A DNA stretch of 64,000 nt, from assembly GCA_964612675.1 (NCBI GenBank), contig CAZTDD010000016.1, forward strand, positions 11,783-75,782, written 5' to 3'. This document shows, piece by piece, positions 50,876 through 59,942 of the stretch (position 1 is its first letter; every line of letters begins with the position of its first letter). Below the pieces are notes generated by a model. That model did no database searches. It had not been told where the DNA came from and saw nothing but the letters and a program-made list of their open reading frames with translations. The DNA is from CAZTDD01 sp964612675 (GTDB lineage: Bacteria; Hinthialibacterota; Hinthialibacteria; Hinthialibacterales; JAKPRU01). Both the position numbers and the translations under genes were made by a program.

Positions 50876-52045
50876 TTGACAATGAACGATCTCTCCAGAC
50901 GAGAATTTATTTGTCGCACTACGTGCGCCGGTTGCATGCTCGGGATACCGGCTGTTATCCCGTCTCAAGCACGGGGACAGGAAATTGTCTATCCGGGCGA
51001 TCCGGACGATATGTTTGTTCGGGAGGCGCGGTATTATAGGAAACTCGATAATAAGAAAATCGAATGCGAACTATGCCCGAAAAAGTGCGGAGTGGCAGAC
51101 CAAGAACGCGGCTATTGCGGTGTACGGGAGAATCGTGACGGTACCTATTACACCCTGGTGTATGGACGTCTCTGCTCATTCAACCGCCGCGATCCCATTG
51201 AGAAAAAACCTCTCTTCCATTACAGGCCGGGGACATTGACCTGTTCGGTCGCCACCGCCGGTTGCAACATGGAATGTAAATTCTGCCAGAATTACGAGAT
51301 TTCCCAGTTTCGGCCCGAGCAAATCCCGGCGTATCATGTCACTCCCAAAGAAACGGCGGAATTTGCGAAGAGGGCCGGTGTTCCGACAATCGCTCACACC
51401 TACTCAGAACCGGTTGTATTTTACGAATATATGTACGACACAGCAGTCGAGGCACGAAAACTCGGTGTAGGAACAGTCATGATCTCGAACGGCTACATCG
51501 AAGAGAAACCGTTACGCGATCTATGCAAGGTTCTCACCGGCGTGAAAATCGATTTCAAAGCATTTACTGAGAAATTCTATAAAGAAACTTGCAGCGGAGA
51601 GCTCAAACCGGTCCTCCGTGGCCTGGAGATCCTGGCGGAAGAAAAAATGTGGTTCGAGCTCGTTGTATTGATCGTGCCCACCCTGAACGACAGCGATGAA
51701 GAAAACCGGGAAATGGCACGCTGGATCAAGAAAAACCTTGGCGACTCCGTCCCCGTTCATTTCAGTCGCTACCATCCCACGTACAAAATCAAAAACATCC
51801 CGGCAACGCCGATCTCTACGATGGAGCGGCTCCGCAATATCGCACGCGACGAGGGCCTCAAGTTTGCCTATGTCGGAAACGTCCCCGGACACCCCGCCGA
51901 GGATACTTATTGCCCGAGTTGTGAGGAACTCCTGATCGACAGAACACAGTATCATATCGGCAAAAACGCAATCAAAGACGGCAAATGCGCCAAATGCGGA
52001 ACCGACATTCCAGGAGTCTGGAAAGATCCTCTTGGCACCGGGTAG
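50876..52045 (+). CDS. amrS: AmmeMemoRadiSam-type radical SAM protein with Tat signal
   Basis: This is the AmrS/pyruvate-formate-lyase-activase-like family of the AmmeMemoRadiSam group. The radical SAM motif CNMECKFC is at about residues 130-137. An N-terminal cysteine set is at CELCPKKCGVADQERGYCGV, with NYEISQFRPEQI and AHTYSEPVVFYEYMYDTA, and a C-terminal pair CPSC/CAKC could bind zinc. The function of the family is unproven. The N-terminus reads LSRREFICRTTCAG, a twin-arginine signal, which is unusual for a radical SAM enzyme. The TTG start follows gggaggttgaga; an ATG two codons later is possible. Confidence 0.88.
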   Translation: MTMNDLSRREFICRTTCAGCMLGIPAVIPSQARGQEIVYPGDPDDMFVREARYYRKLDNKKIECELCPKKCGVADQERGYCGVRENRDGTYYTLVYGRLCSFNRRDPIEKKPLFHYRPGTLTCSVATAGCNMECKFCQNYEISQFRPEQIPAYHVTPKETAEFAKRAGVPTIAHTYSEPVVFYEYMYDTAVEARKLGVGTVMISNGYIEEKPLRDLCKVLTGVKIDFKAFTEKFYKETCSGELKPVLRGLEILAEEKMWFELVVLIVPTLNDSDEENREMARWIKKNLGDSVPVHFSRYHPTYKIKNIPATPISTMERLRNIARDEGLKFAYVGNVPGHPAEDTYCPSCEELLIDRTQYHIGKNAIKDGKCAKCGTDIPGVWKDPLGTG

Positions 52046-52051
52046 CCTGAA

Positions 52052-52080
52052 GAGACTCCCAAAAGTCTCCGTTCTTTTTT
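52052..52080 (+). terminator. Probable intrinsic terminator after the AmrS gene
   Basis: GAGACT and AGTCTC form a 6-bp stem around cccaaa, followed by cgttctttttt. The stem is short for a strong terminator. It lies seven bases past the stop codon, between convergent genes. Confidence 0.5.
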
Positions 52081-52158
52081 CGTGTTTTCCTGTCTCTTTC
52101 GTTCCTTCGTGTTTCAGCCACCCAATGAATGTTCCCTTCTACTACGGCATCACCGATT

Positions 52159-53082
52159 TCAAAGGTCCTGCGAAAACGACCCCTCAACTGCGCTCCGCTT
52201 TACAGGGGTTCTCTTCAGAAGGTCTTCCAGCGCAGATGTAATTTCGTCGTGGTTTGTTGTTTCGAAAAACCCGATCGAAAAGCTGCGCGGTACATCGGTC
52301 AGATATTTATTTAAATCTTGACGACCGAATCCAAACACCGTCATCTTTTTCTGCATCTGGTAAAACCGGTCCGTCTTGTCGTCGTCTTGGTGATGCAGCA
52401 AGAAAAGGCTTCTATTGAAATCCCGATCTCCGAAGACTATCCATTCCGGTCCCGGAATGTCGCCCTCGTGAGTTTTCGTCAGAGGCTGCTTCTCGGAGAC
52501 TGCTGACGTCATCCACCAATCGGTATCATCGTATTCTCCGCCCGGTGTCCCCTCGTACAAAATCCAATACCTGCGTCGTTCAGGCATTCGAAGCATGGTG
52601 AACGTGCAATGTGTCGGATAAAAATCCCAGCGGGCCTGCCAGGTTTCCGTAGTTGTCGTTGCGATGAATGTCACGCGCTTGGGACCTTCGTGAATAACTT
52701 CAATAGAGGACGGATCCGTGCCACTGTTTTTCGGATGAAAAAAGCTGCCGTCCTGCTGATGTACCGCATTCGGAAATCCACGATATTCGCCACCGGCACC
52801 GCTGCCGCTCTGTTTGTGGAAACCGAGCCAGTCAACGCCGTCCGGGTCGAGCATACTCGACAGCCCTGCACCGACTTTTTCCAGATAATACGTGGCCGCA
52901 GGCGTTTCAATTTTGAAGCACGGCACATCCCCGGCCGATTCGTCTACCGCGTCGCGAGTTAGCTTCACCTTCACATCCGGGTTCTGAGCCAGTAACCGAG
53001 CCGGGTCGTCGGCACAAGCGGAGACAGAAAACAGCGCAACGCAAAACGAGAGAAGGAACGAAGCGATGATAGTCCGATACAT
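52159..53082 (-). CDS. Secreted hypothetical beta-rich protein
   Basis: The 307-residue protein starts with a Sec signal (MYRTIIASFLLSFCVALFSV, then ACADD) behind ggagaggagaaat. An in-frame start 48 bases earlier lacks these features. The mature part has many Trp, Gly and Thr residues and beta-rich segments such as CFKIETPAATYYLEKVGAGL and WILYEGTPGGEYDDTDWWM. I cannot assign a family with confidence. It follows the FG-GAP gene 48 bases downstream and is probably co-transcribed, which suggests an extracellular binding or degradation role. Confidence 0.78.
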   Translation of the reverse strand: MYRTIIASFLLSFCVALFSVSACADDPARLLAQNPDVKVKLTRDAVDESAGDVPCFKIETPAATYYLEKVGAGLSSMLDPDGVDWLGFHKQSGSGAGGEYRGFPNAVHQQDGSFFHPKNSGTDPSSIEVIHEGPKRVTFIATTTTETWQARWDFYPTHCTFTMLRMPERRRYWILYEGTPGGEYDDTDWWMTSAVSEKQPLTKTHEGDIPGPEWIVFGDRDFNRSLFLLHHQDDDKTDRFYQMQKKMTVFGFGRQDLNKYLTDVPRSFSIGFFETTNHDEITSALEDLLKRTPVKRSAVEGSFSQDL

Positions 53083-53130
53083 GATATTTCTCCTCTCCTG
53101 GTGAGGTCGTTTCAGAGAAAAAAGTCCCAA

Positions 53131-55359
53131 TTATTCAATCGCCTTGTTTTCGAATACCCATACCTTTGGGTTATACCAACCAATCGAAATTATGTCCAAA
53201 TCTTCATCGTTGTCTAAATCGACGGCCACTGTACCATCGTGGTGGTCGATATTATCTTTCGAATCCGAGTCCAGGACGTGTTCGATCCATTTCTTTCCGT
53301 TGTTCTGGTTTTCAAACAGAACGACCCGGTTCCGTTTCTCGCCGCGATGCTCGCCAATCACCACATCGGGATCGCCGTCGTAATCGAAGTCGGCCGTATC
53401 CATACTGAATCCTTGTCCCGCGATCGTTCCCAGCTGGTGTCGTTTCCATTCCTGTCTTGGATCCTCGGGAGCTTCGAACCAATAAACATCGGTAAACAGC
53501 TCCAGTGCGATGATCGCATCCAGACGACCATCTCCGTTCACATCCGCGAGGTCGTTCCGGTCAGCTTCGCCTTCACGGATATGTCCCAGGCGGTGGGCAG
53601 AGAATGAGCCATCCCTATTCTCAAGCCAATGCTCGCCGGTCAACACATCAAGGTCGCCGTCTCTGTCGATATCGCCGACACTCAAATCTTCTTTTTCCGT
53701 GAATTCGGTAACTGTTGAGAAATCCCACGCGTTCTCGCTAGGGTTTTCAGGGACGGTTAACGCTTGTATACCTCCACCATCGTTGTGCCATGAAAGCAGT
53801 ACTTGCCGTGTTCCGCTAAAATTCGCCAAAACACAACCTTGAAGGAAATCACCGTCGCCGCCCGTCTTGATATTTTGAAGAAGACTGAAGTTTCCTTTCC
53901 CGTCGTTCCGTGCCCAAAGATGTTGGTGGTTTTTCTCGCTCCCAACTCCCTGCGTGCCGACAATGTCGAAGTCTCCGTCCTTATCGGCATCAAAAACAAC
54001 GGACATATTTCGTAACGGTTCCCCGATTGTGTGTCGTGTCCAATTCCCGTCGATGTTGCCGGGGTTCTTCCACCACCAGCCACCGGCGACAAGATCTTTG
54101 AGTCGATCGCCGTCAAGGTCAACCGCATCGATAAACATAGATCGCTTCGGCAGCCGGTCGATCAGATGTCGCTTCCAGGTGTCCAGTCCGAGTTGTTGAT
54201 TGCCGCGATTGAACAGAATATCGATGCGTGGACTATTGTGGTGGTACGGTTTGACCAGGATATCCAGATCGTCGTCGCCGTCGAAATCGCCAAATAACCC
54301 TTCGTGAATTCCCTGCCCATCGAGCGCGATAGTCTCTTTTAGATTTCCTTTTCCGTCGCCGTACCAAATATAGATCTTGGCGTCATCGCCCGCGCCGGGA
54401 TCGCCCATTTCACCGATCATCAGGTCATCATGGCCGTCCCCGTCTACGTCGCGGATTTCGCAGGTGTGGCCGTGGGTCACATAACGCAGTTTGTGTGCGA
54501 CCCACTCACCGTTCTTCCATTGAAACCATTTCGCGTCGCCGTTCATATCGCCGGGTGAAAAAACAATCTCCGGCCGTCCGCCTTCCACCAGCTGCCCAGC
54601 CGCGCATTGCGTGAACCGCAGCGCGTCATCGAGAATGTGCGCCTCGAATTTGCTGTTTCCCTTGTGTTTAAACCAGCGCCCGCCGCCGACAATATCGACG
54701 GTACCGTCCAAATCGACGTCGACCGGAATGGAGGGAAAACCTTCGAGTTGCCGACCTTCTTCCCACGTGTGGATGACTTCCGGCTTCCACACGTTATTCG
54801 TTTTTGGATTTTGCGGAATTTCAAAAAGAAGTAGTTTCTTGCCGCCCTGGTTCCAGCTGAGGAATTCGACCTCGCCGTCGCCATCGTAATCGGCGAAACT
54901 CTGGTCATGGTGCTTATTAGCGCCGTCTTTTTTGATATACCGCCGTTTCCACGGGCTTTCAAAATTGGGATAGGGATTCTCCCACCACCACATATCGTTG
55001 CCGCTGGCGTCCTGGCCGAAGACAATGTCGATATCTCCGTCCTTGTCGATATCGCATGCCGCACCGCCTGCCTCGGGATTCAGCTCACCGGCCTCGATCA
55101 CAAAACGCTGGAACTTCTTTCCGTTGAATCGATACCAGACGACCGCCGGTTTCTGCGTCCGTTCGCCTACAACGAAATCATCTTTCCCGTCCTTGTCGAT
55201 ATCGCAAACCACGCAACAGGTCTGTTGATCGCCTTCGTTCGGTATCGGGATATCCCCCGTAACCGAGCTCATCCGATCCCACTGAACCTCGGCGGCTGCG
55301 AAAGGTACGCTTGAAACAAGACAAAGCAAAATAGTGACGAGAGATATCTGGTTCTTCAT
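53131..55359 (-). CDS. Secreted FG-GAP/VCBS repeat protein
   Basis: After a Sec signal (QISLVTILLCLVSSVPFAAA), the 742-residue protein carries at least 12 Asp-rich calcium-loop repeats. Examples are CDIDKDGKDDFVVG, CDIDKDGDIDIVFG, VDVDLDGTVDIVGG, GDFDGDDDLDILV, GDIDRDGDLDVLTG and VDLDNDEDLDIISIG. This is an integrin-alpha-like beta-propeller layout. Between the loops are FG-GAP-type strands and Trp-rich segments (WWWENPYPN). There is no anchor, so it is extracellular or periplasmic. It heads an operon with the hypothetical protein at 53082. Ligand unknown; such proteins often accompany polysaccharide systems. Confidence 0.9.
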   Translation of the reverse strand: MKNQISLVTILLCLVSSVPFAAAEVQWDRMSSVTGDIPIPNEGDQQTCCVVCDIDKDGKDDFVVGERTQKPAVVWYRFNGKKFQRFVIEAGELNPEAGGAACDIDKDGDIDIVFGQDASGNDMWWWENPYPNFESPWKRRYIKKDGANKHHDQSFADYDGDGEVEFLSWNQGGKKLLLFEIPQNPKTNNVWKPEVIHTWEEGRQLEGFPSIPVDVDLDGTVDIVGGGRWFKHKGNSKFEAHILDDALRFTQCAAGQLVEGGRPEIVFSPGDMNGDAKWFQWKNGEWVAHKLRYVTHGHTCEIRDVDGDGHDDLMIGEMGDPGAGDDAKIYIWYGDGKGNLKETIALDGQGIHEGLFGDFDGDDDLDILVKPYHHNSPRIDILFNRGNQQLGLDTWKRHLIDRLPKRSMFIDAVDLDGDRLKDLVAGGWWWKNPGNIDGNWTRHTIGEPLRNMSVVFDADKDGDFDIVGTQGVGSEKNHQHLWARNDGKGNFSLLQNIKTGGDGDFLQGCVLANFSGTRQVLLSWHNDGGGIQALTVPENPSENAWDFSTVTEFTEKEDLSVGDIDRDGDLDVLTGEHWLENRDGSFSAHRLGHIREGEADRNDLADVNGDGRLDAIIALELFTDVYWFEAPEDPRQEWKRHQLGTIAGQGFSMDTADFDYDGDPDVVIGEHRGEKRNRVVLFENQNNGKKWIEHVLDSDSKDNIDHHDGTVAVDLDNDEDLDIISIGWYNPKVWVFENKAIE

Positions 55360-55622
55360 TGACTATCCTCCTGCTCAAGTTAGTGCACGAAGTCAGCATA
55401 GGACGAAGTGTCGAAGGTCGGCAACGGATACTATCCTCTACTGAGCGCCATTTGGCACGGGGGAATTTGAAAGACAATGTCAACTGCGCAATACCCATCA
55501 GAAGCGCTGGTCCAGGAGTCGAACGCCTGGACCAGCACTCCTCGTTCTCTGTTCACTTATCGTTTCGTGCAAACGGGAGGACGAACATCCTGGGACCTCG
55601 CCCTCGACACACATCGTGCACT

Positions 55623-56687
55623 TTAACGCAACGACCAATTCTCGACGCCGACCGCCCCGAGCGGATTGGCTGAGTCGAATTCAATCCTTCCCCAGTTCGG
55701 AGCGTAAAAAATATCGGTTACTGTCTCATCTTCGGTCGTGCAACCGCCCGCCGTTGTGCTTTGTGCCCAATCGATAAACTGGCCCGTCGAACCGTTAAAA
55801 TCATCCCAATCCCGCCAGAACACCGTAAAACCCATGTCGTGATCCGGGGTGAAACCGTCGACAACGCCGAACGGAAGTCGTAATTCGATCGTGTACCCAG
55901 AGAACGTGAGATCCGGGTTCTCGGCAATCGCTGGATTTGGTGCACTGACAGCACGCAGATCGTCATACAGCATTGCGGCGATGGTCGGCCCGTCAGCGGC
56001 CTCCAGAGCCTCTTGAAAGGTCCCGTCAGAGAAGTCTCCCGAGCCCAGGAGATTCCGGTCGCCCGAACGGATGATTCCCTGGATTGCGCCGATTCCACCC
56101 GGCAGAACGGGATCGACAAATTCATTGATTCCGGTACCAACCTGAAAATCATCTAAGTTGGGTTCTTCGTCATCGATGGAGGGAAATGAAAGATCGGAAA
56201 TGCAGTCCTCTATGCTGTCATTCTTCGCATCGAAGAAGAACTCAAGCCCGTCGTTTTGATATGGCTGGCTCCCGTACCAGCTTTCGTCTCTGTATGGTGT
56301 CAACTCGTAGTCGATAAAAACAGACAGTACATACAGAAACTCCGAATCATAGGCGAAATAAGTATTGACCTCGAAATCCAGATTCTCGTCGTCTTCCGCT
56401 GCCCCTCGGTCATAGTTGAAAAAACCAACACGGTCGGGATCGTAAATCAGGTAATCTCCACGTGCATCGGTGCTTTCAGCTTCCTGCCCTTCCGGGAACA
56501 GCGGTTGTACGGCAGGTTCCTCAAAATCCTCCAGAGGCCAATCATCAAACTGTCCGTCAATGGTAACCGAAATATTCTCCGCCAAGGGACGCACTACGAT
56601 AACTCCCTTTGGCCCCGCGTAAACACCAACACACAATACACCCATCGCCACCGCAACCGCCGATAGAACAACATACCGTCGAGACAT
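55623..56687 (-). CDS. Secreted CBM9-like carbohydrate-binding domain protein
   Basis: The start at 56687 gives the Sec signal SRRYVVLSAVAVAMGVLCVG and places ggagaggagga about 9 bases upstream. The open frame runs 52 codons further upstream, which I reject. The mature 330 residues follow the CBM9-like pattern: ISVTIDGQFDDWPLEDFEEP at the start, YFAYDSEFLYVLSVFIDYEL, then NDGLEFFFDAKNDS, SGYTIELRLPFG and DMGFTVFWRDWDDFNGSTGQ. These domains bind sugars. A Ca-binding stretch may be present but is not clear. It is divergent from the next gene. Confidence 0.82.
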   Translation of the reverse strand: MSRRYVVLSAVAVAMGVLCVGVYAGPKGVIVVRPLAENISVTIDGQFDDWPLEDFEEPAVQPLFPEGQEAESTDARGDYLIYDPDRVGFFNYDRGAAEDDENLDFEVNTYFAYDSEFLYVLSVFIDYELTPYRDESWYGSQPYQNDGLEFFFDAKNDSIEDCISDLSFPSIDDEEPNLDDFQVGTGINEFVDPVLPGGIGAIQGIIRSGDRNLLGSGDFSDGTFQEALEAADGPTIAAMLYDDLRAVSAPNPAIAENPDLTFSGYTIELRLPFGVVDGFTPDHDMGFTVFWRDWDDFNGSTGQFIDWAQSTTAGGCTTEDETVTDIFYAPNWGRIEFDSANPLGAVGVENWSLR

Positions 56688-56893
56688 GACCATCGTCCTC
56701 CTCTCCGTTATTGCAGCCAACTCGGGCTGCATGTTGTCCTCCACGTACACCGGAGGTCTACACCTCGTTCGCCGAAAGGTACTCCCCCGCTTCCGGTACG
56801 TCAATCCCCTGCGAAATCCCTTGCAAAACTCCGAAGAACGCATGACAAATCGGCCCGCTGGCGATATATCAATTGGAAAGGAGCGGGATCTAT

Positions 56894-59800
56894 ATGCGCA
56901 TGTTCTGTCCGAATCATGCTCTTTCTTCTGTGCGAATCAGTCTGGCCGGGCTCATTCTGGCCGGACTTACTGTGTCCGGCCTGCTCGCCATACCGACAAC
57001 GGTTAGCGCCCAGGGCCGGCCCGAGCTGAAAGAGATCGAGATCCCCGGGCAGCGCGAAGCACGTCTTGTTGTAGAAAACATTCCGGCCCATGACCTGACG
57101 TTCGGTTACAAGGGGGTACTATACGTCGCTGGTGCGACCAACGTGTATAGGGTCAACCCGGATTCGTCCGCGACCCTGTTCAGCCGGGACCCGGTACTCT
57201 TCTCATCATCGACACCTGCGTTGGTGTTCGATAGAGACAGCGTTGTAGGCACCGAACCCTACCTGTACCGCGTTGATCCGGGCGACAATGAAATCCCCAG
57301 CCGCCTGACGCGAATCCATCCGGACGGAAGCGTAGAACGAATTCTCGATGCGACCTCGCCGCGCCTTTTGCCGTTCGGCATCGCTATAGGACCGCCGGGC
57401 GCCCCGTGGAACGGAGGGCTCTATTTGGCTGTCAGGGACGAAGACGCTCCGTCGGACAAAATCATCCGTCTCGATCTCCGTACTCAACCTTACAGCATCG
57501 ATGATTTCGCTTCGGGCTTCAATCTCGGTACCACAGGGGCAGGATGCGTTTTTACCCGGGGAAGATTTGGAGACTACCTGTACGTAGCGAGAACCGAGAA
57601 AAACAGAAACTCAAGTATCTTGCGGATTGATTCCGATGGGGGAGTAGCGACGACGACGCCAAGCAAGGAGAACCTCTTCACCGGCGATCTGGAGTTCCTG
57701 CCGAAGGGCATTTTGTACGATAACGACTCTATGTTTTTGACGAGTCCTGCAATAAAAGGACTCGATCCAGAAAACTCGGTCAATAGAATAATCGACATTG
57801 GGGAAGATCCCACGTCCCCCGGCTCGATCAACGCGTCCGCTGAACGAATTCAATTCGGAGAGATCTCTCCAATCGGATTAGCCTACACACAAGGGAATTC
57901 ATTCCCACCCGGACTTTACCTCGCTGCAGGCGATAGTGTTATCTGTATCAAGCAGATCAATGTCCCAACTCCGACTCCCACACCCACTCCGGCACCGCCG
58001 CAACTCCACCACATACCGGACTTACGTCTGCTACCAGGTCGAGACTATCCCGCCATTCTCGACCTGCGCGACTACGTCCATGACGAGGATACACCGATAC
58101 GCGATTTCAGATGGATCATTCCTCCCGAATTCGACAATCCCATAGTCGGCTTCGACACCCCACCGGCACCGATAGGCGAAACAACCGATCTCTATATGGT
58201 TATCGATGACGGAGAACACAATCTGACCAGACGAAGCACGATCAAAACCTCCAGCTTCATCCTCACCCCCTTCCAGCTGCCGCAAATCATCCTGCACGGA
58301 ACACAACCGTATCGCAGCTTCTACCGATTGAACGATCTCATTTATCCCGATGATTTTGATGCAAACCGGTTGACGTGGTCCGTAACAGGAACCTCTGTGC
58401 CGGGAATCAGCGATGTAATCATCTCGGACGACAGCTCGTTTGAGATCGTTCCGGATGGAACCCCGATCCGCGAACCGCTTCGACTGACATTTTATGCAGT
58501 GGCAGGGCAGGCACCCACACCGCCGCTGGAAACTCCCACACCGACCGAGACACCGTCACGCACCCCAACGCCGCGACCGACATCCACACCGACAAGCACG
58601 TTCACCAAAACACCAACAGCAACCGGCACACCGACACGGACATTCACACAAACGCCGACGTTCACGCCAACGCCGACAGTCACACCGGAGCCCACGGCGA
58701 CGTTCACACCGTCCAAAACCCCAACGCCGACACAACCGCCATCCACCCCGACAGTCGGTCCATCGCCGACACCGACCGCCACACCGATTCAGGTCGTGAC
58801 CTGCGACGAGGAATTCAGCCTCCTTTATCGTGGACCGTTTGAGACGGGAACCATGCCCTACGATCTGGCGGTGGCCGATTTCAATGAAGATGGTGCGCCG
58901 GATCTGGTCACAGCCGACCTGCTCGGAAACTCACTGTCGCTGTTCCTCGGAACGGGGGACGGGACCTTTCAGGCAAGCAACCCGATCGAAGCGGAGGAAG
59001 GACCTGCGGGGGTCGCTGTTGCAGACATGAACCGGGACGGACACGACGATCTGGTGGTTGTCCATGTGTATGAGCAGACTCTCAGCGTTCTCCTTGGAAC
59101 GGGTCGTGGAACGTTTTCGGAAGGGTCGGTTCTGGCGATTCCCTTGCCTCCGCAACCCGACCTGGTCGCAGGAGGCATTCGCATTCGCGTTCTGGGCCTG
59201 TCCGACATGACAGGCGACGGTTCGCCGGACGCCGTTGTACCCGCAATGGGATTGGACGCAGACGAGCTCTATTTCTACCGCTCGGACGGCACAGGCGGAC
59301 TGGCAACTGCGGCCGTCCTCCCACTAAACGGCCTCTTTCTTTCGCTCGCGACGGCCGATTTCAATGAAGACGGTCTCTCCGATATCGCAGTGGCAACGCG
59401 GAATCCATTCAGGCTCGTGATTTATCTGAACCGGCTCGGCGAGTTCGAGGAAAGCGCAATGTTCGCCACAGACGACCGGGTTGCCGGCTCGGAGGCGCAG
59501 AGTCTTTCGGCAATGGATATCGACCGGGACGGCCATATCGATCTTGCCGCGTCGTTGTTCGACGGTACCCGGCGGCTCTATTACGGACGCGGGGACGGGA
59601 CTTTCCAGCAGGTTGTACTTGAAGGAATCGTGACAAATGTCCTCACCGAATCGATTCATGCGGCGGATCTGGATCTCAACGGAATTTCCGATTTGATTCT
59701 CTTGAACAGGGAAATCGGTGCAAAGGGGAAAGAGTCGATCAGCATCGTGTGCGGTAGCGCGCCGAGGGTATATGAATCGGCGGCCACGTTCCGAACCGAA

Positions 59801-59935
59801 AGGCCCAGCCTGCCCATGTCGAGGCTTCCGATGATCGTGGCCGATTTCGATTCCGACGGACGGCCCGACATCGCCGCGTGCGATACGGCCACGGACGATG
59901 TGTTTGTGTTCGTCAATCGGTCGGGGGACGAGTAA
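56894..59935 (+). CDS. Secreted protein with Thr-Pro linkers and FG-GAP repeats
   Basis: The start at the ATG of 56894 follows aaaggagcggg. A Sec signal (ISLAGLILAGLTVSGLLAIP) leads to about 330 residues of beta-propeller-like sequence (LTFGYKGVLYVAGATNVYRV). A short TPTPTPAPP linker, an Ig-like or cadherin-like region (about 365-530) and a long low-complexity linker of TP, TPT and PTPR units (about 540-630) follow. The C-terminus has seven calcium-loop repeats (ADFNEDGAPDLVTAD, ADMNRDGHDDLVV, ADFDSDGRPDIAACD and others). The linker DNA (58510-58790) is itself highly repetitive. It probably displays or binds polymers outside the cell. Confidence 0.88.
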   Translation: MRMFCPNHALSSVRISLAGLILAGLTVSGLLAIPTTVSAQGRPELKEIEIPGQREARLVVENIPAHDLTFGYKGVLYVAGATNVYRVNPDSSATLFSRDPVLFSSSTPALVFDRDSVVGTEPYLYRVDPGDNEIPSRLTRIHPDGSVERILDATSPRLLPFGIAIGPPGAPWNGGLYLAVRDEDAPSDKIIRLDLRTQPYSIDDFASGFNLGTTGAGCVFTRGRFGDYLYVARTEKNRNSSILRIDSDGGVATTTPSKENLFTGDLEFLPKGILYDNDSMFLTSPAIKGLDPENSVNRIIDIGEDPTSPGSINASAERIQFGEISPIGLAYTQGNSFPPGLYLAAGDSVICIKQINVPTPTPTPTPAPPQLHHIPDLRLLPGRDYPAILDLRDYVHDEDTPIRDFRWIIPPEFDNPIVGFDTPPAPIGETTDLYMVIDDGEHNLTRRSTIKTSSFILTPFQLPQIILHGTQPYRSFYRLNDLIYPDDFDANRLTWSVTGTSVPGISDVIISDDSSFEIVPDGTPIREPLRLTFYAVAGQAPTPPLETPTPTETPSRTPTPRPTSTPTSTFTKTPTATGTPTRTFTQTPTFTPTPTVTPEPTATFTPSKTPTPTQPPSTPTVGPSPTPTATPIQVVTCDEEFSLLYRGPFETGTMPYDLAVADFNEDGAPDLVTADLLGNSLSLFLGTGDGTFQASNPIEAEEGPAGVAVADMNRDGHDDLVVVHVYEQTLSVLLGTGRGTFSEGSVLAIPLPPQPDLVAGGIRIRVLGLSDMTGDGSPDAVVPAMGLDADELYFYRSDGTGGLATAAVLPLNGLFLSLATADFNEDGLSDIAVATRNPFRLVIYLNRLGEFEESAMFATDDRVAGSEAQSLSAMDIDRDGHIDLAASLFDGTRRLYYGRGDGTFQQVVLEGIVTNVLTESIHAADLDLNGISDLILLNREIGAKGKESISIVCGSAPRVYESAATFRTERPSLPMSRLPMIVADFDSDGRPDIAACDTATDDVFVFVNRSGDE

Positions 59936-59942
59936 AGGCGCC

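Noticed and set aside
58492..58799. Frames in the Thr-Pro linker DNA of the 1020-codon open frame
   Set aside because: They are alternative readings of a simple repeat (Val/Gly- or His/Arg-rich) on both strands.
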